Shown here: positions 38,591-51,891 of the stretch, piece by piece
Layout: every line of letters starts with the position of its first letter
Numbering within the stretch: position 1 is the first letter of the stretch
Origin: Heliopora coerulea
Taxonomy: Eukaryota > Cnidaria > Anthozoa > Scleralcyonacea > Helioporidae
Assembly (NCBI GenBank): GCA_030142905.1
Contig: JASJOG010000213.1
Coordinates: forward strand, 196,001-260,000
DNA: 64,000 bases
Reading direction: 5' to 3'
Notes under the pieces: model-generated
Told to the model about the DNA's origin: nothing
What the model saw: only the letters and a program-made list of their open reading frames with translations
Databases searched by the model: none
Program-made: the position numbers and the translations under genes

Positions 38591-40589
38591 CCAAGGTCAA
38601 CACAAGTGGTTAACAAGAAAATATCCTCGAGAGTGAGTAAAGGGTCATCAATTAGTTTAAATAGCTCAGGCAACTGAGTGTTCCCTTGATTTTCTTGGCC
38701 GATAAATTTTTCGTGGAGACTTAAGCAAATAAAGGATTACACGACCGCAATAACCTTAGTCACTTGGGAGGGTGTTTTACATTTCATACGAGACCGCATA
38801 TCATTTCGCACGAACTGAAATGATAACCGTAAATCATCTGGGCTGTTTTAACACATTCCTCTTTTTCTACTTGATCCTGTATGTTAGTGTGATGAAAACA
38901 TAAAAAAAATTAAAAAAAATTCGGAACAAAAATCTAAGCCATATCTGAAATGTAGACCTATTTTCCGAATTAAAAGTGTATAAATCATCGTGTTTTCAGC
39001 AGCATAGGACGACAGATGGATGACCAACATTAGACAACATTTCAAAATTACTTGGAATTACAAGTATGCTCCGGACCCTCCCGTCAAGCTTTGGTGATGC
39101 ACGCAAAACGTACTTCTTGGGATACCAGATTAGGTCATTTTCGAATTTCCTTTTTCCTCTGCTTGGAAACGAGGCCCAGTCCAATACCTTTCTGATCGAA
39201 ATAAGTTTGTTTTTACAATTTAAGAAGACTTGTTTTCATATGAAAGGTTTTGATCAGCGCCTCGTTTTAAAGCTGAAGAAAAAGGCAACGTGGAAATGGC
39301 TTTTTGAAGAGCTTTAGTTATCGTTAAATGTAGGCTTAACACTCGGTTGTGGAATATAAGCCTATCATAACTGGATCGTGCTTCCTGGTGATCACGCTTC
39401 GTGTAATTTTACCTGTATGGAACTCCGGTATGAAGAGAGCATTTCCACACCTCCACAGGGGTGAAGTGGTCATTCATTAACAAGTGATGGCTTCTCGGGA
39501 TCGAGCTGGCAACGAAGTTGTCATTCTTCGACAAGAAATCAAAGCAAAATTTTGCTTGGTATGATATTTTCCTAGCGCAAGCGCAGTACGAAAAGAACAC
39601 CACGTAAAGCAGCTTCGAAATTTTATAATTTATTGGTCATAAAATGTGCTATGTTCAGCATTACTTCTTATAACACTTTTGGAGTAAGACGTTTGGAATA
39701 AATGTATACTACTAGTTGTACTTCCTTATTCACAGGAGCGTAAAAATTACAATAGTACAATAGAAATAGTTCATTATAATACTTTTGGCTAACCTGATTT
39801 AGATTAAATGAATACTGTTAGTTGCACTTCTTTATGCATAACAAAGAACATGAATTTCAGGTGACTTTTTAGAGATATTCCTGTGAAAATTACTTTGTAT
39901 GTTATGATCCTTTCGATATTATTGCAGTTTTATAACACAGGATGAGGTTGAGCACGATATCCTCTCTTATCCAGTCCAAGGTTAATGCTATCTACCGAAG
40001 CCGAAGGTTGACGCAGGTAACCTTGGCCGAGGTTTGGTGGGTAAAAAATATCTTATGATAATTTAATTACACACGCAGGAAAGAAACATAAATATGCAAA
40101 AAAAAAACCAAAAAAAAACGAGCGTACATGATGAAAAAATCAATGAATTTTATTGCAGGATTTTCCATGGTCAAAAATGTCGAAAATAACCAGGGGGTTT
40201 CGGCTAATTGAACAGTCTTTGTTTAGATTTTAAGAGATGTTATTACAAGACCAGATATATTTGTAAAATACGGACAATCTACACTGAGTACCCGGAAATT
40301 GTGACCTGCGGCAGGTCTGAGTTGGGGACTATTTTGTGAATCACATTGTCAATAAACTTATACTGACTATTAATAGACCGCAGAACATTTGGACTTCGAA
40401 ATTTACCAAGGGTATTTCGACCCGTGACAAATGACTATCGAATTTTCAATGTACTATTGATAACTGTTTATTTTACGCAGCGAGGTTAAGGCCTTGTGCA
40501 TAGGCCATTCGCACCGGAAAAGTAGCTTAGAATACCTGAATTAAGTATAACAATTTACAGGGTGTAAAAGTTTAAAGAAAAAACAGAGT
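38591..40589. other. Intergenic region between SERTA gene B and WDR27
   Basis: No recognised gene. A possible short first coding exon lies at 38588-38632 (+) and an open frame ending LKLKKKATWKWLFEEL lies at 39215-39317 (+), but they could not be joined. The WDR27 3' UTR should lie near 40300-40589. Confidence 0.4.
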
Positions 40590-43500
40590 TTATGTCTTGT
40601 CTGAATAAAAATGAAGTTTACCATCAAGAGAAGCAGTAACCAGCTAGAAACAAGTAAATAAATTTTATATCACCGTCATGTAACTATGTAATCGTTTTCT
40701 ACTCATTTTCTGGACAAGTAATCCAACCATACCAATCTTTTGAATTGTCAAACTAAATTCGAAAAATTAATCACTCAATCATGTACTATTTTTATTTTCT
40801 TTGAACTTTAAAAATAGAATCGGTCACTCAACTCTAATTGATTTTAAATGTGCATGTGGGTGTTTTGTGTATTTCAATTTTTAATAACCGATGATGGGAA
40901 AAGCTATCCCGGTAAATGGTAACAAAAACTACAAGAGCAAACAAATAACAGTTGGCCGCAATTTCAACAGTAATGTTAGAAGAAATACAAATCATACAAA
41001 ATAATGCCATACCGATTTTAAAAAGAGAAGAGAATTATACCCAGCTGCCATCGATAGCAATTTACATCTTTATACTAAGATTAACAAAACTAAGTAGTCA
41101 CAAAAAATCATACCTGAGAACTGGCAGGATGGAAAGCGACGTCGAAGACAACATCAGTATGTCTTGTCAAGCGATGGTATGGACTGCTGTAACGCACATC
41201 ATAGATATAGGCCTAGATCGTGATAAAAATGGACGGTCATTGTAATGTTAGCAATAATAATACAATAACTTAATAATGAAATAATAATAGTAAATACAAT
41301 AATAATAATACTTAAAACAACAGCAGCATCCTGTGATTGAATAATATAGTTATATAATTTTATAACAATAACAATATAACGATTACATCTATTATTAGAT
41401 GAAGAAGAAAAAAAAGGAAAAAAATAGAAAACAAGACGAATAAAGGGAAAAAAAGTAGAATTAAAAGTAGGCATAGGCGTACGAGGCGGGGGGCAACTGC
41501 CCCCCCCAAAATTTGGAGAGGACCAGATTCGGGTAAATAGCTCAGGTAGAATTGGGAAAAATAAATTTCTAAGCGTGATTAAAACAGAAAAATTTTCAAA
41601 AATCGACAACGATGAACAAGAATTTGGATATTAGCGTGCATTCAGGTTGCCATATATATACCGTGTGCAGTATTCTTACTAAACATTCGAGCAGAGCGAT
41701 TCGGGCAGATCGTCTCTGCCCCCCCCCCCTCCAAATGATTAGGGCCCGTGCGCCTATGAAAGTAGGTGTGGAAAAATACAATAATGACAAATAACAACAA
41801 CCGAGACAGTAGCTATAACAACAGCAACAACCACAACAACAGTTAAATTAGCAACAACAACAATAACAACACCATCACCAACAACAAAAGCAAAAGCTGA
41901 AGTAACAACAGAAAAAAAACCTAAAAATAAAAAGGAACTACAAAAGCAACGGCAACAACAATAACAACCACTAAAAAAACAACATCTACAATAAGATCAA
42001 GAGAAACGTCAACAACGCTAACATGGAGAACAATAATTACAATAATAACCACAACAACAACAGCAACCTGTAGCTTACACAAAAAGATGAGAAATTCAAA
42101 GATATACTAATCTGTGAACGAATTTCTCAACCTAATTGATAAAAGTTAATTCTTCTCACTGATTTATCCTCAGATCCCACAGCAAAGTATTTGGAACAAG
42201 GACTCCATGCCATGCCGACTGGATGTGAACGGTTAGCATGACCTTCATATTTTCTTATGCACCTTAGGAAAATAGAATTTGAACAAGATGAAATCATGAA
42301 AAACACTCAGCAAGAAACAATGCAATAAAAATTCAGTGAAATGTTAAAACAGTAAAATTGGATTAAAAAGATACAATGAAAAGGACGTACGAGAGATAAA
42401 TTTACAACAAAACAATGCATGTATTATTGTAATAAAGAATTCCAAAGTAGAATGTTATATTAAAAAAAACTGGGGGAAGACATTTCTTTGAATCAATTTA
42501 AGAACACACAACATCGAAACTTTCTTCCTAAGGCGCTGTTTTCCATAAAAAATGAGTGGAAAAACCAAAATTAAATACTTTTAACGTCCACACCAAACAA
42601 ACAAGGATAACAACGAGAGTTATTGTACGGTTTAACGTCCGTCTCTCTGTTTTCAGTGCTGTTTTAATTTCTCGAAAAGACGGTGTACATTACTCACTTC
42701 TTTTTCTCTATATGCTTTGCGTTGTCCCAGCATTCACTTCTTTTTATTAACATCGTCGAGAAAAAGAATTGCTTACGTTACTGAGTAAAATATTTGAATT
42801 CTTTCGAAAAAAGAGTCCACTTTTCGTTCGTTTGTCTTTTTAGATCAGCACAGAAATTTTCCCGCCAAAACTTGAGACCGACTTGTCAACCAATCAGCGT
42901 GCAAAGTACGGACCTACATATGGAGACCAGTGGTTTATACTAACAAACCAGCTTAACCTTACAATAATAAATCATATCTATTCCTTTTAGAGGGAAAGCC
43001 AAAAGGAAAGAAGCGTTCGATACTTTTATAAGCCGACCATCTCAGGAGTAGGAAGAGAGATTGTTTTTTTAATACCATAGTAACTCAAAAAAAAAAAAAA
43101 GCACAAAAAAAAACCAACAAAAAAACCCCAAAAAACAATGCTTCTACAAAAACTAACCTACTGGTACGCAAATCCCACATTTTTAATCCATCAGAAATGG
43201 CAGTCGTCAAAAACAAGTCGTACGTTTGAGAAGGAAGAGAAAAGTTCTTTGATCCCTGAAAACAAGAGAAAGGAGAGAAAAAAATACATAAGTTCTAAGA
43301 ACGTGTGCTCAATATTACTTAGAGGAAAATAAACAATCAGTTGGAAATGACAAAAAAAATCTATTTTTATTAAGAGATGTTAGAGTATAAAGACATAAAA
43401 CACCTTATACCTGAATAATTATGGAAATTTTTATTTGAGAATAGTTGAGAAAAGTGCGCGGGGTTATATTTCACCCTTAAAACTGTATACCTTTTTGAAA

Positions 43501-46500
43501 CGCGGAAATTCAACACATGGTTAAGTACCTCGTTCAATTTGACGCAATAAGCATTTCTTGCATGAACATCTTCGATTATCAACAAACGCCGACCCACATT
43601 CATATCAAAAACTTCAAGAGATCTATCTGATCCTGCACAAAGTACGATATCTTGAGAAATTAAGGAGAAACAGTAAGAAACTAAATAAAACAGATGACAT
43701 GTACACTCTGCTCCATCCCAAATATCCCCGAAGCTCACAACATAACCCATATACACTCACCTTCACTCCACATCCCAACCCACACACACTCATCTTAAGT
43801 TTTCACCACAATCCACTTAGTCTAACCTTCAGCCTACATCCTAACAAACATACGCTCATCCCAAGGTCACACCACAACCCACATACACGTACCCAAAGTT
43901 CACACACCAACTTACACTTTGCCAAACTAACATCTCCACCAAAGCCTAAAAACACAACTAAGCCCGCGACCCAAACTACTAGCGCTCACTCGATACACAC
44001 ACCGCAACCTAAGTCAAAACCCTAACCCACATACACTCACCCAGGTCTCACCCTGAGACTTCAAAAACCATCTTAACATCCTGCCTTCGCCTTTGACCTC
44101 ATACACAAAGGCAACGCAAATCCCAGGCTCCAACATCCCAACCCCGTTACTCCAACCTCCACACCCACCAAAGCGTCTTTATTTATAATGGATAACCCTA
44201 TCAGCTAGCCACGTTGTTCTCCCTAGAGGTAAAGGAAGGGCCACCCCTTCTGGCTCCAGTGTTACTACAGGAGGAAACCGGAATACCCAAAGAAAACCTG
44301 CGACGGTCTAAAGAGTCAAACTGGACTGCACTCTTCTCACGTTCCACTTCACGTACACCTACACATCTTAGAGCGTCGCCAGTTTGCTAGATTGTTTCGA
44401 CATCAATACATTCCGTTTTTAAAATTTCTTAAATGTAAGATAAACAGTTTAGAAGTTCACATGAACTCTTTCTCGGCAGGATCAATTTTCTATAATTATT
44501 GTCTGTTGTACGGCTGAACATTTCACTTCATATAAAGGGGAGATATCCTGCTTGGAAAAGCTTAAACATCGATAAATTTATTCCTTAATAACCTGTAACC
44601 CAAACAGTTTTACAGATGCACCATACAAAAAGGATACAAGAGTAAAACCCATTAATACATGCAAAATGCACGATGTTCTGAGCCTTTTGTAGAGGAAAAG
44701 AGGTCACCAATTTATAACGACTTTTGCTTTGATACCTTTAACCACGAAGAAAAAGAAAATTCGGTCGGTATTAATGACAAATGGGTTCAAATTAAGTTTT
44801 ATAATTGAAAGGGCCAAAAGAGAAATTGAAATTCCGGCAAAATTTCAACCCTTCTTGGAAATTGTACCGTAGAGAAATGGTTTTACACCATACTAATATA
44901 TTTAAGAATACTGCCTCTTTTATAAAACAAAAACAAGCAATGAAGCGGCGAAGGTCTGCAATATCCTTCACAGAAATGTAAAAATGGCCGCTAGGTTAAT
45001 GCTACTTTATTGTGCATTTAACTTAGCCAAACCTGGCTTGTTCTGGCAATAAAATTCTGTTAAATTATCAACACAAGAATAAGGCTTGAACTAATAATTC
45101 AAGTGAGCATTAAAGAATATTAAAATGGCGAGCATTTACGTATTGGCTCTAACATAATCATCAATTATCACATGGTAAAGATTTGCTCACCTTTTAAGAT
45201 CGTCCTTGCTGAAATCTAGATAGTACTTATATAGGTACAACGTTTTGCCAGAACTGAGTAGGATAAACTTGTCCACGTAATAAAACATTGCTTGGTTGAC
45301 TCCCTTCGAGAAAGTTGGGTTATCCTAAATTGAAAGGAGTCATCATAACAATATTTCTTGATTAAAAAAAAATCACTAATAAATACATTACGTATATCAA
45401 AATATTGTTGCTAATATGAGTTTAAAACATAATTGGCATAACGTTGATGAAACAACGATTGCTTCGTCAAGCCTAGTTTTATGTCCTTAGAGTTCTTCAT
45501 GCATGGCAAAAGTAAATGTCTGGTTTATTATAACGAACTAAAACCGGCCGAGGTTCCCCAGCAAAGTATTGACCAATACTGGTGTTATTTGTCATTAACC
45601 GGAATGATCACATGACGTAAATCCTGTGATATATTTAACCTCCTGTCTTCTTAAAAAAATATCTAGCCACTCGAGACTTTCCTCCTTCAAAAATTTCTTT
45701 CCATATACACTTGTTGGCTAGATTCAAACTTCTCAGCTTAAACCTCTTCGCGTCCATACGAAATCGGTAAATAAAATTCTAATTTCGCCGTTATGTATCG
45801 TAATTATGTTGGCAAATTTTTCACTAACGCAGGATTGTGATTTTGACCTTGAGCCTTGGTAGTTAAGAAAGGAGAGTGCAGAACAAACGTGTAGGCCTAA
45901 TGTAAGATTATCTCCTAACACTGGATGTGGAGGGGTGGAGCAAAGGAGTCTATGTGTCGTCGGTAGAAGGTTAGGCACGGAATACGAATCTTCCTAAGCT
46001 TGCTTTTTACCAACCTTGGAATCCGCTCTACTTGTACACTTTTGATTTGTGAACGTGAGGATTGGTTCGGAGCACGCAGAAGACCATATAGAAGCCGCGT
46101 TATCCGCAGAACTTGTAAGGAGAAGTTTACCATCGTTGCTGAAATTAACTGACTGAACAGCGCCATTATGACCTAGAATAAACACGTTGAAAGGAGTAAG
46201 GAAAACTATGCCAAATTCGCCCAAATTTCGGCCTCTTCCTTCAAGTCCACAAGATGATGAGGATACTCAACCTTTAACAGTGCCCACTGATAATAGCTAT
46301 GTCTCAGGTAGGCTTAAATCTATTGGTAATTCTTCAGAGTAATCTTATTGACTATATAGCCACACACAGCATAACGAATGAGGGAAGACTATAAGAAAGG
46401 AATGGTGAAATCCAATAAAAAGTGAGCACTTCATGCAACCACGAGGAGGGAACTCTGTTTGGATGGGCCGGAACTGAGGGTGAATTACTTAGAATGATAT

Positions 46501-49500
46501 ATACAAACACCAACAGTAAGGGTTCGCAGCGCTGTTTTGACAATAGCCAATGACTTCGCCATTCTATTGCGGTTTTTCGATTGAATAGTTCGCTATGATT
46601 TGTACAGAAGTGTCTGGAAAGTTCCCTTCCCTCTGGGAATAAGGTGACCCTCCTACCAGGGACATCTTTTCCCCATGTAAAAAGACCTGAATGTATGTAT
46701 TAACTGTGCACATGGTCAGATATACAGTGTTATTCTATAATTATACCAATTTTTAAGACGACTTAATGTAATTACAGAGACTGATTTTTCTTGAGATCTT
46801 CCTTCCTAACCTCTAAATGTATGGAAAAATTCCAAAAACGAAAATCTTTGTTTCGAGGAGAAATTCCCAAAGGAAGTAAGCAAAAAATGAAAAAGTTGGA
46901 AACACCGCCAGATGTTTGATTTACTGGACAGAGACCATTCAATGATTTGAGAAATTTTTGTCAATTGTCCGTTGACTTCGAAAAGCGACAGAAGTCGAAT
47001 TCCAAAGAATACCGGCAAATTCAGGCATGAATACTGTATCTTCCTTAAAATACGAAAGAGTTCGGATGCTCATGTTGTATGTATAATTACTGTTATACTA
47101 TGTTTATTTTGAGGGTAGCAGCTATGCGTGGCGATCAAGGGAGCCAAACATATACCATCGCTACTTAAGATACCTTTGCCATTTTAATAATTCTCTACGT
47201 CAAACCATCAATTGCTTGGTTAAAAAAAAAAGTTTATTACCTGAGTAAGTTCGTTGTTTATTGGTCTGAGGGATGTTCAACACTTGGGCAGTTTGATTGG
47301 ACAAAGCACAAGCCAACTGTTTGCCGTCTCCTACACATAACGGACGAAGGATCAGATGCGTAGTAACTCCCTCTCAAGAATACAAAATAATGGATATCTG
47401 TTAAATGAATTTATTGAACAAAAATATTTTACCGGAAAACGCTATTTGATTGATCGCAACTGGTGTGGAACACAAAGATAATTTATCTTTTAAGTATGTA
47501 GGAACATTGTATTCTTTAGCTTTACCTTCTACAAAACTACATAAAAAAGACATGAAACACAAATGTCATATCAGTTTATGTCATTGAAACTCAGGGTTGC
47601 AAAAATGAATCAAACTAAAGTTGCTACCTTTTTATGTTTTTAACGACTGGACCTGATTTTTGGTCAAACTGTGGCTTCGTCTGTTTAGGAGGGTTAACTT
47701 TCGGAGAAAACATCTTAGTTCTAAGAAAAAGTTTTAATGGGAAAAATTATCACCAGTTTCATGTACGTGGTCATCAAATGTTACTAGAGAGCAGTTGGAG
47801 GTCATTTTTCAAGACGTAGCATGAAGATGAAGCTGGGTGACTTATACTTTACTGTGTAATACAGAGGAACGAGGGACCAGTGCGACGTCAGCTTAGTAAG
47901 TGCATCCGAATCTCAAGGGAGGTGAGGGGAAATATTACATTGACAATTTTGAGTAGTACATCAGGTTATTCACGTCAGGTTTATCCTTTGATCTTCACTA
48001 AACAAGGGATATCTGTCAGTATATACTTTGTGCCGAAACTTGTCAATCTGCAATGTCATATTCCTTATCAATACATGCTATCTTGGAGTGGACACCATAT
48101 TTTCGTGACCTCACGACGAACTGAATTGACACAAATGTTATATCTGTCACTGGTATATCACTCATCAAGACAGAAAAGTTTAAAGGCAGTGTTCTGGAAA
48201 AAAAAAACAAGAAATGATACACTGATGTTTCAATACGAAACGAGATACTGATGTGAGGGCGATGACAAACTTTACTAAAAAACATGAAACAATGACGATG
48301 AGGACTGATAGAGACGACATTAACTGAATGCAAGGCAGTTGCCAAAGCCAAACAGCAAACTGCTCTTATTACCAAACTAATAACAAAACAATTTCCCCGA
48401 CCAGTCAATATTTTTTGCATTCAATTTTGGCGGGCAGGCTCCTCGAGAGATAATTTCCAAAATATGTCGACCAGACACGAGTCTTTGGTATTACCTTGGT
48501 GAGGCAGTATAACCAGACGATTTTATCTTGGTCCTGAAAGTGACGGGCTGATTTTCAATAGAGCTTTTTTTCTTTGTAGTCTTCTCTTGTTCTAAAAATG
48601 TACAAGACGTAAGCAATACTCCATATATTAGGTTGAACACCGAAAATTTGTTAAGGATGCTCAAAATAACGCCCTTGTTCTGCGAAAGCAAAAACGTTTG
48701 GTATTTAAGGAGTCTTTTCTGTTGGCAAATGTGCCAAATACTTCACATATGAAATAAGGAGCACGGCTAAGTTCCTATTATCCTCAAAAGTGATTTCGAT
48801 TCCTACCCCTCCAAGCAAATCTAGTTGTGTGATGGTGCACGAGCAAGATGGAGCGTTTTAAATCAGAAATATTTCACATACTTACTCTTTGCAACAGCTT
48901 TATCCATTTTTTCTGGTATTTTTGGAACCAGTTCCGCCTTCAACGGAGAATTTTCATGCAAAGGCTCCCTGTAGAAATCCAATAGAGCAGACAATAAATA
49001 GAGAAGTTTTCATTGATGAGATGAAATGAATATGAGAAATGATTAAAAATGTCACGCGACTTTACACAACCAAGATATGCTGCAGTATCAACTCACTCCT
49101 GAATATACATATTTCACAGTAACTGAGTCCAGGACCTATACAGCTTAATTTTAATAATAATCTAGTCCTCATATCCCACAAGGCTGGATTAACGTCGTTA
49201 AATGCGTATGGTGTTTATGTCTGTTTCTTCAAACTAATAGCCTTACTTCGAAAGCACGGAGATTTGTGGACAATCGGATACCAAAGCATTACTAGTTCCT
49301 GCAGATGCGCTTTCCGCAAAGGAGACATGTTTGTTTGAGACTGTAACATCTTTTAATGTGGTACATCCAAAGACATCCTAAAAGAGTTATAATTAATAAT
49401 TAATCGCTTTTTCACACTAAGAACCGGGATGAACATGGTCAACTGGTTGTACTCAACAGCATGTGAACGATATTGAAATAAAATAAGACGTTCTCTGACC

Positions 49501-51753
49501 AGAAAGATATTTAATTTGACGAGCTTTCGGCCACTAGACTTTGGTCTTCGACAGTGGCCGAAAGCTCGTCAAATTAAATATCTTTCTGGTCAGAGAACGT
49601 CTTTGTTTATTTCAATATGCCTTTACCTGACCGCGCTTCTTCTATATTTTCATGTGAACGATAGTTAGCCACCGTTTACATCATTTAAATGATAAGAATC
49701 AATATATTTGAGATTTATGTCGAACGTACGTATAAATCCTTTCATCGTACCATTTTTTCCACCAGCTCAAGTCCATTACGAGGTAATAAAATATGGATAA
49801 TATGAAGAGTATTTTGAAAAAGACTTCCAAGAAAGCAGACAATCTGGGAATAAATCAGAAGCAGGTGTAAAACGACGAAGGAGCAAATGGGGGAGGGAAT
49901 GGAAAAAAAACAGGACAAGTTACCTACAGCAAAATTCAGATTTCTTGTCCAGAAGACAGCACAGCTTCGGGACAGTCACGAGATCTTTAACTTACTCCCG
50001 GCAAGATGTCTCCCCTTGACGCGTAAAATCGTCTCACGTTAGCTGGAGTAAAATAATGGGAAGGGTGACCCCGCCAGGAAGAAGTTAACTGAGGTAGTTA
50101 TAAAGTTATGTTTACAAGAATATCAAAATAGCTTACTCACTTTGCCGTTCATTCTATCCTCAGCAAAGGCACAGGCACCACATAGCGGCACCAGCGTAAA
50201 TTCACCGAGATTGAGTTTATCAATTGCAGGAACGGGATCTGCCAGAAGAAATCAGGGGAAGAAATTAAAGGCATATTGCTGTTATAGTATTTTCAAGAAG
50301 ATTCCGCCATTACCTCGGAAATCGAAGAGGCTGATAAGCTGACATGTGTTGACGTTTAAGACAAGAACCGCATTCGTTGTGACACAAATAAGAACGGAAA
50401 CTTCTTGTAACAGGTCACTAAAATGACATGAGTGACAAGATTAAAAAACAATCCTACGGCTGTTGAAAGTTTGCTCGATGGGTTCACCCGAAAGCTTTAG
50501 CGAGGAACATTTAAAAAAAGAAGTTTATATTGAAACAATCTATCAAAGTGGCGACTGCACTCTGAACTACAAGTGTAGTACTGCCGAATACGAACCACGA
50601 ACTGCCCAATCACAGAGCGCATAGAATTAGGGAGAAAGATAAAGAGTTCATCAATCATTGTTATAAAACAGCAGTTTATGGGTACTTTTATCGCACGATA
50701 CTTAATTTAAATTAAAGGAACTTTAGAAAGGAATGGATTATTTTCATTCTAGCGTCGGGAAAAGTTGTTAGACGTGTCGTTACCCATGTTGAAAATGCAA
50801 TTTACACATTAACTCATTAAGGGGAGCAGCTCATCCCTTCGACAAGTAAAATTGTCTGGCATTAACCAGAGTAAAATATTAATGTGTGCCTTTGCCCCTT
50901 AACACGTTAATGTCATTAATGCAGTAAACATGAAACTAACAGCTGCACTATGTCCTCATGTTGACCAGGCCAAAGCAGGAGAACATCTGTGATTGAAGTA
51001 AAAGAGCACAACAGTAAAATGTTCAATTTAAGGTGCACGTTGCGAGTCTCGTTTGTTTAGTTCACCTGGTCACATGGTAGTCAACGTCATGATTGTCATG
51101 TTTAGCCTCTGATGTTATTTCACTGTAAATTAATCCAATAACTGACAGTCCAGGTTCTTCTTCATTCTCCATATTTACTGTCACATCCTGCAATTCATTC
51201 CCCTGCTTTGAAGTTACCCAAGAAATTGACTTATGGCCTTGAAAATTTAAGAAAAAAATAAAATTTCAAAACTTGCTATTATGGACAGGAAAGCTATCAT
51301 TCCAACACTTCTAACATCTATTATATTAGAAAACGTTTTTGAAAAATTTCTACAGGTCATCAATACTGTACTATACCCTGCTTATCTCCTATATTTCCAT
51401 TTTGTTCATCTCTTTTGTTCTTTGCAAAAAACTTGTTTAGATCTAGCTCATGAATACAGTTGAATTTAGCTTCAAGAGAAAAAATTCTGACCTAAGAGAA
51501 AATGAAAGATAAATTCACTTTTGCATAATATTTAAGTGAGATATAATAAAGGAGAGGGAGGCTTAGAGAGAGGGTAAAAGGGAGAACAAGATGTACTGGC
51601 ACAGGGTGGGAAAGAGAAGGACTGATTGAAAAACACAAGGAGGAGGATGGAAATAGAGACAGACAGACACAGAGACAGATACAGAGAGAGGGAGGGAGGG
51701 AGGATAAGGGAGAGATAAAGAAGAAAGGTAGGAGGGAGGGAGGAAGAAAAAGT

Positions 51754-51801
<48 letters not shown>

Positions 51802-51802
51802 A

Positions 51803-51891
<89 letters not shown>

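Noticed and set aside
43558..44025. 155-codon plus-strand frame rich in Thr, Pro and His
   Set aside because: It starts antisense to a WDR27 exon and then runs through the AC-rich minisatellite; no splice or homology support.
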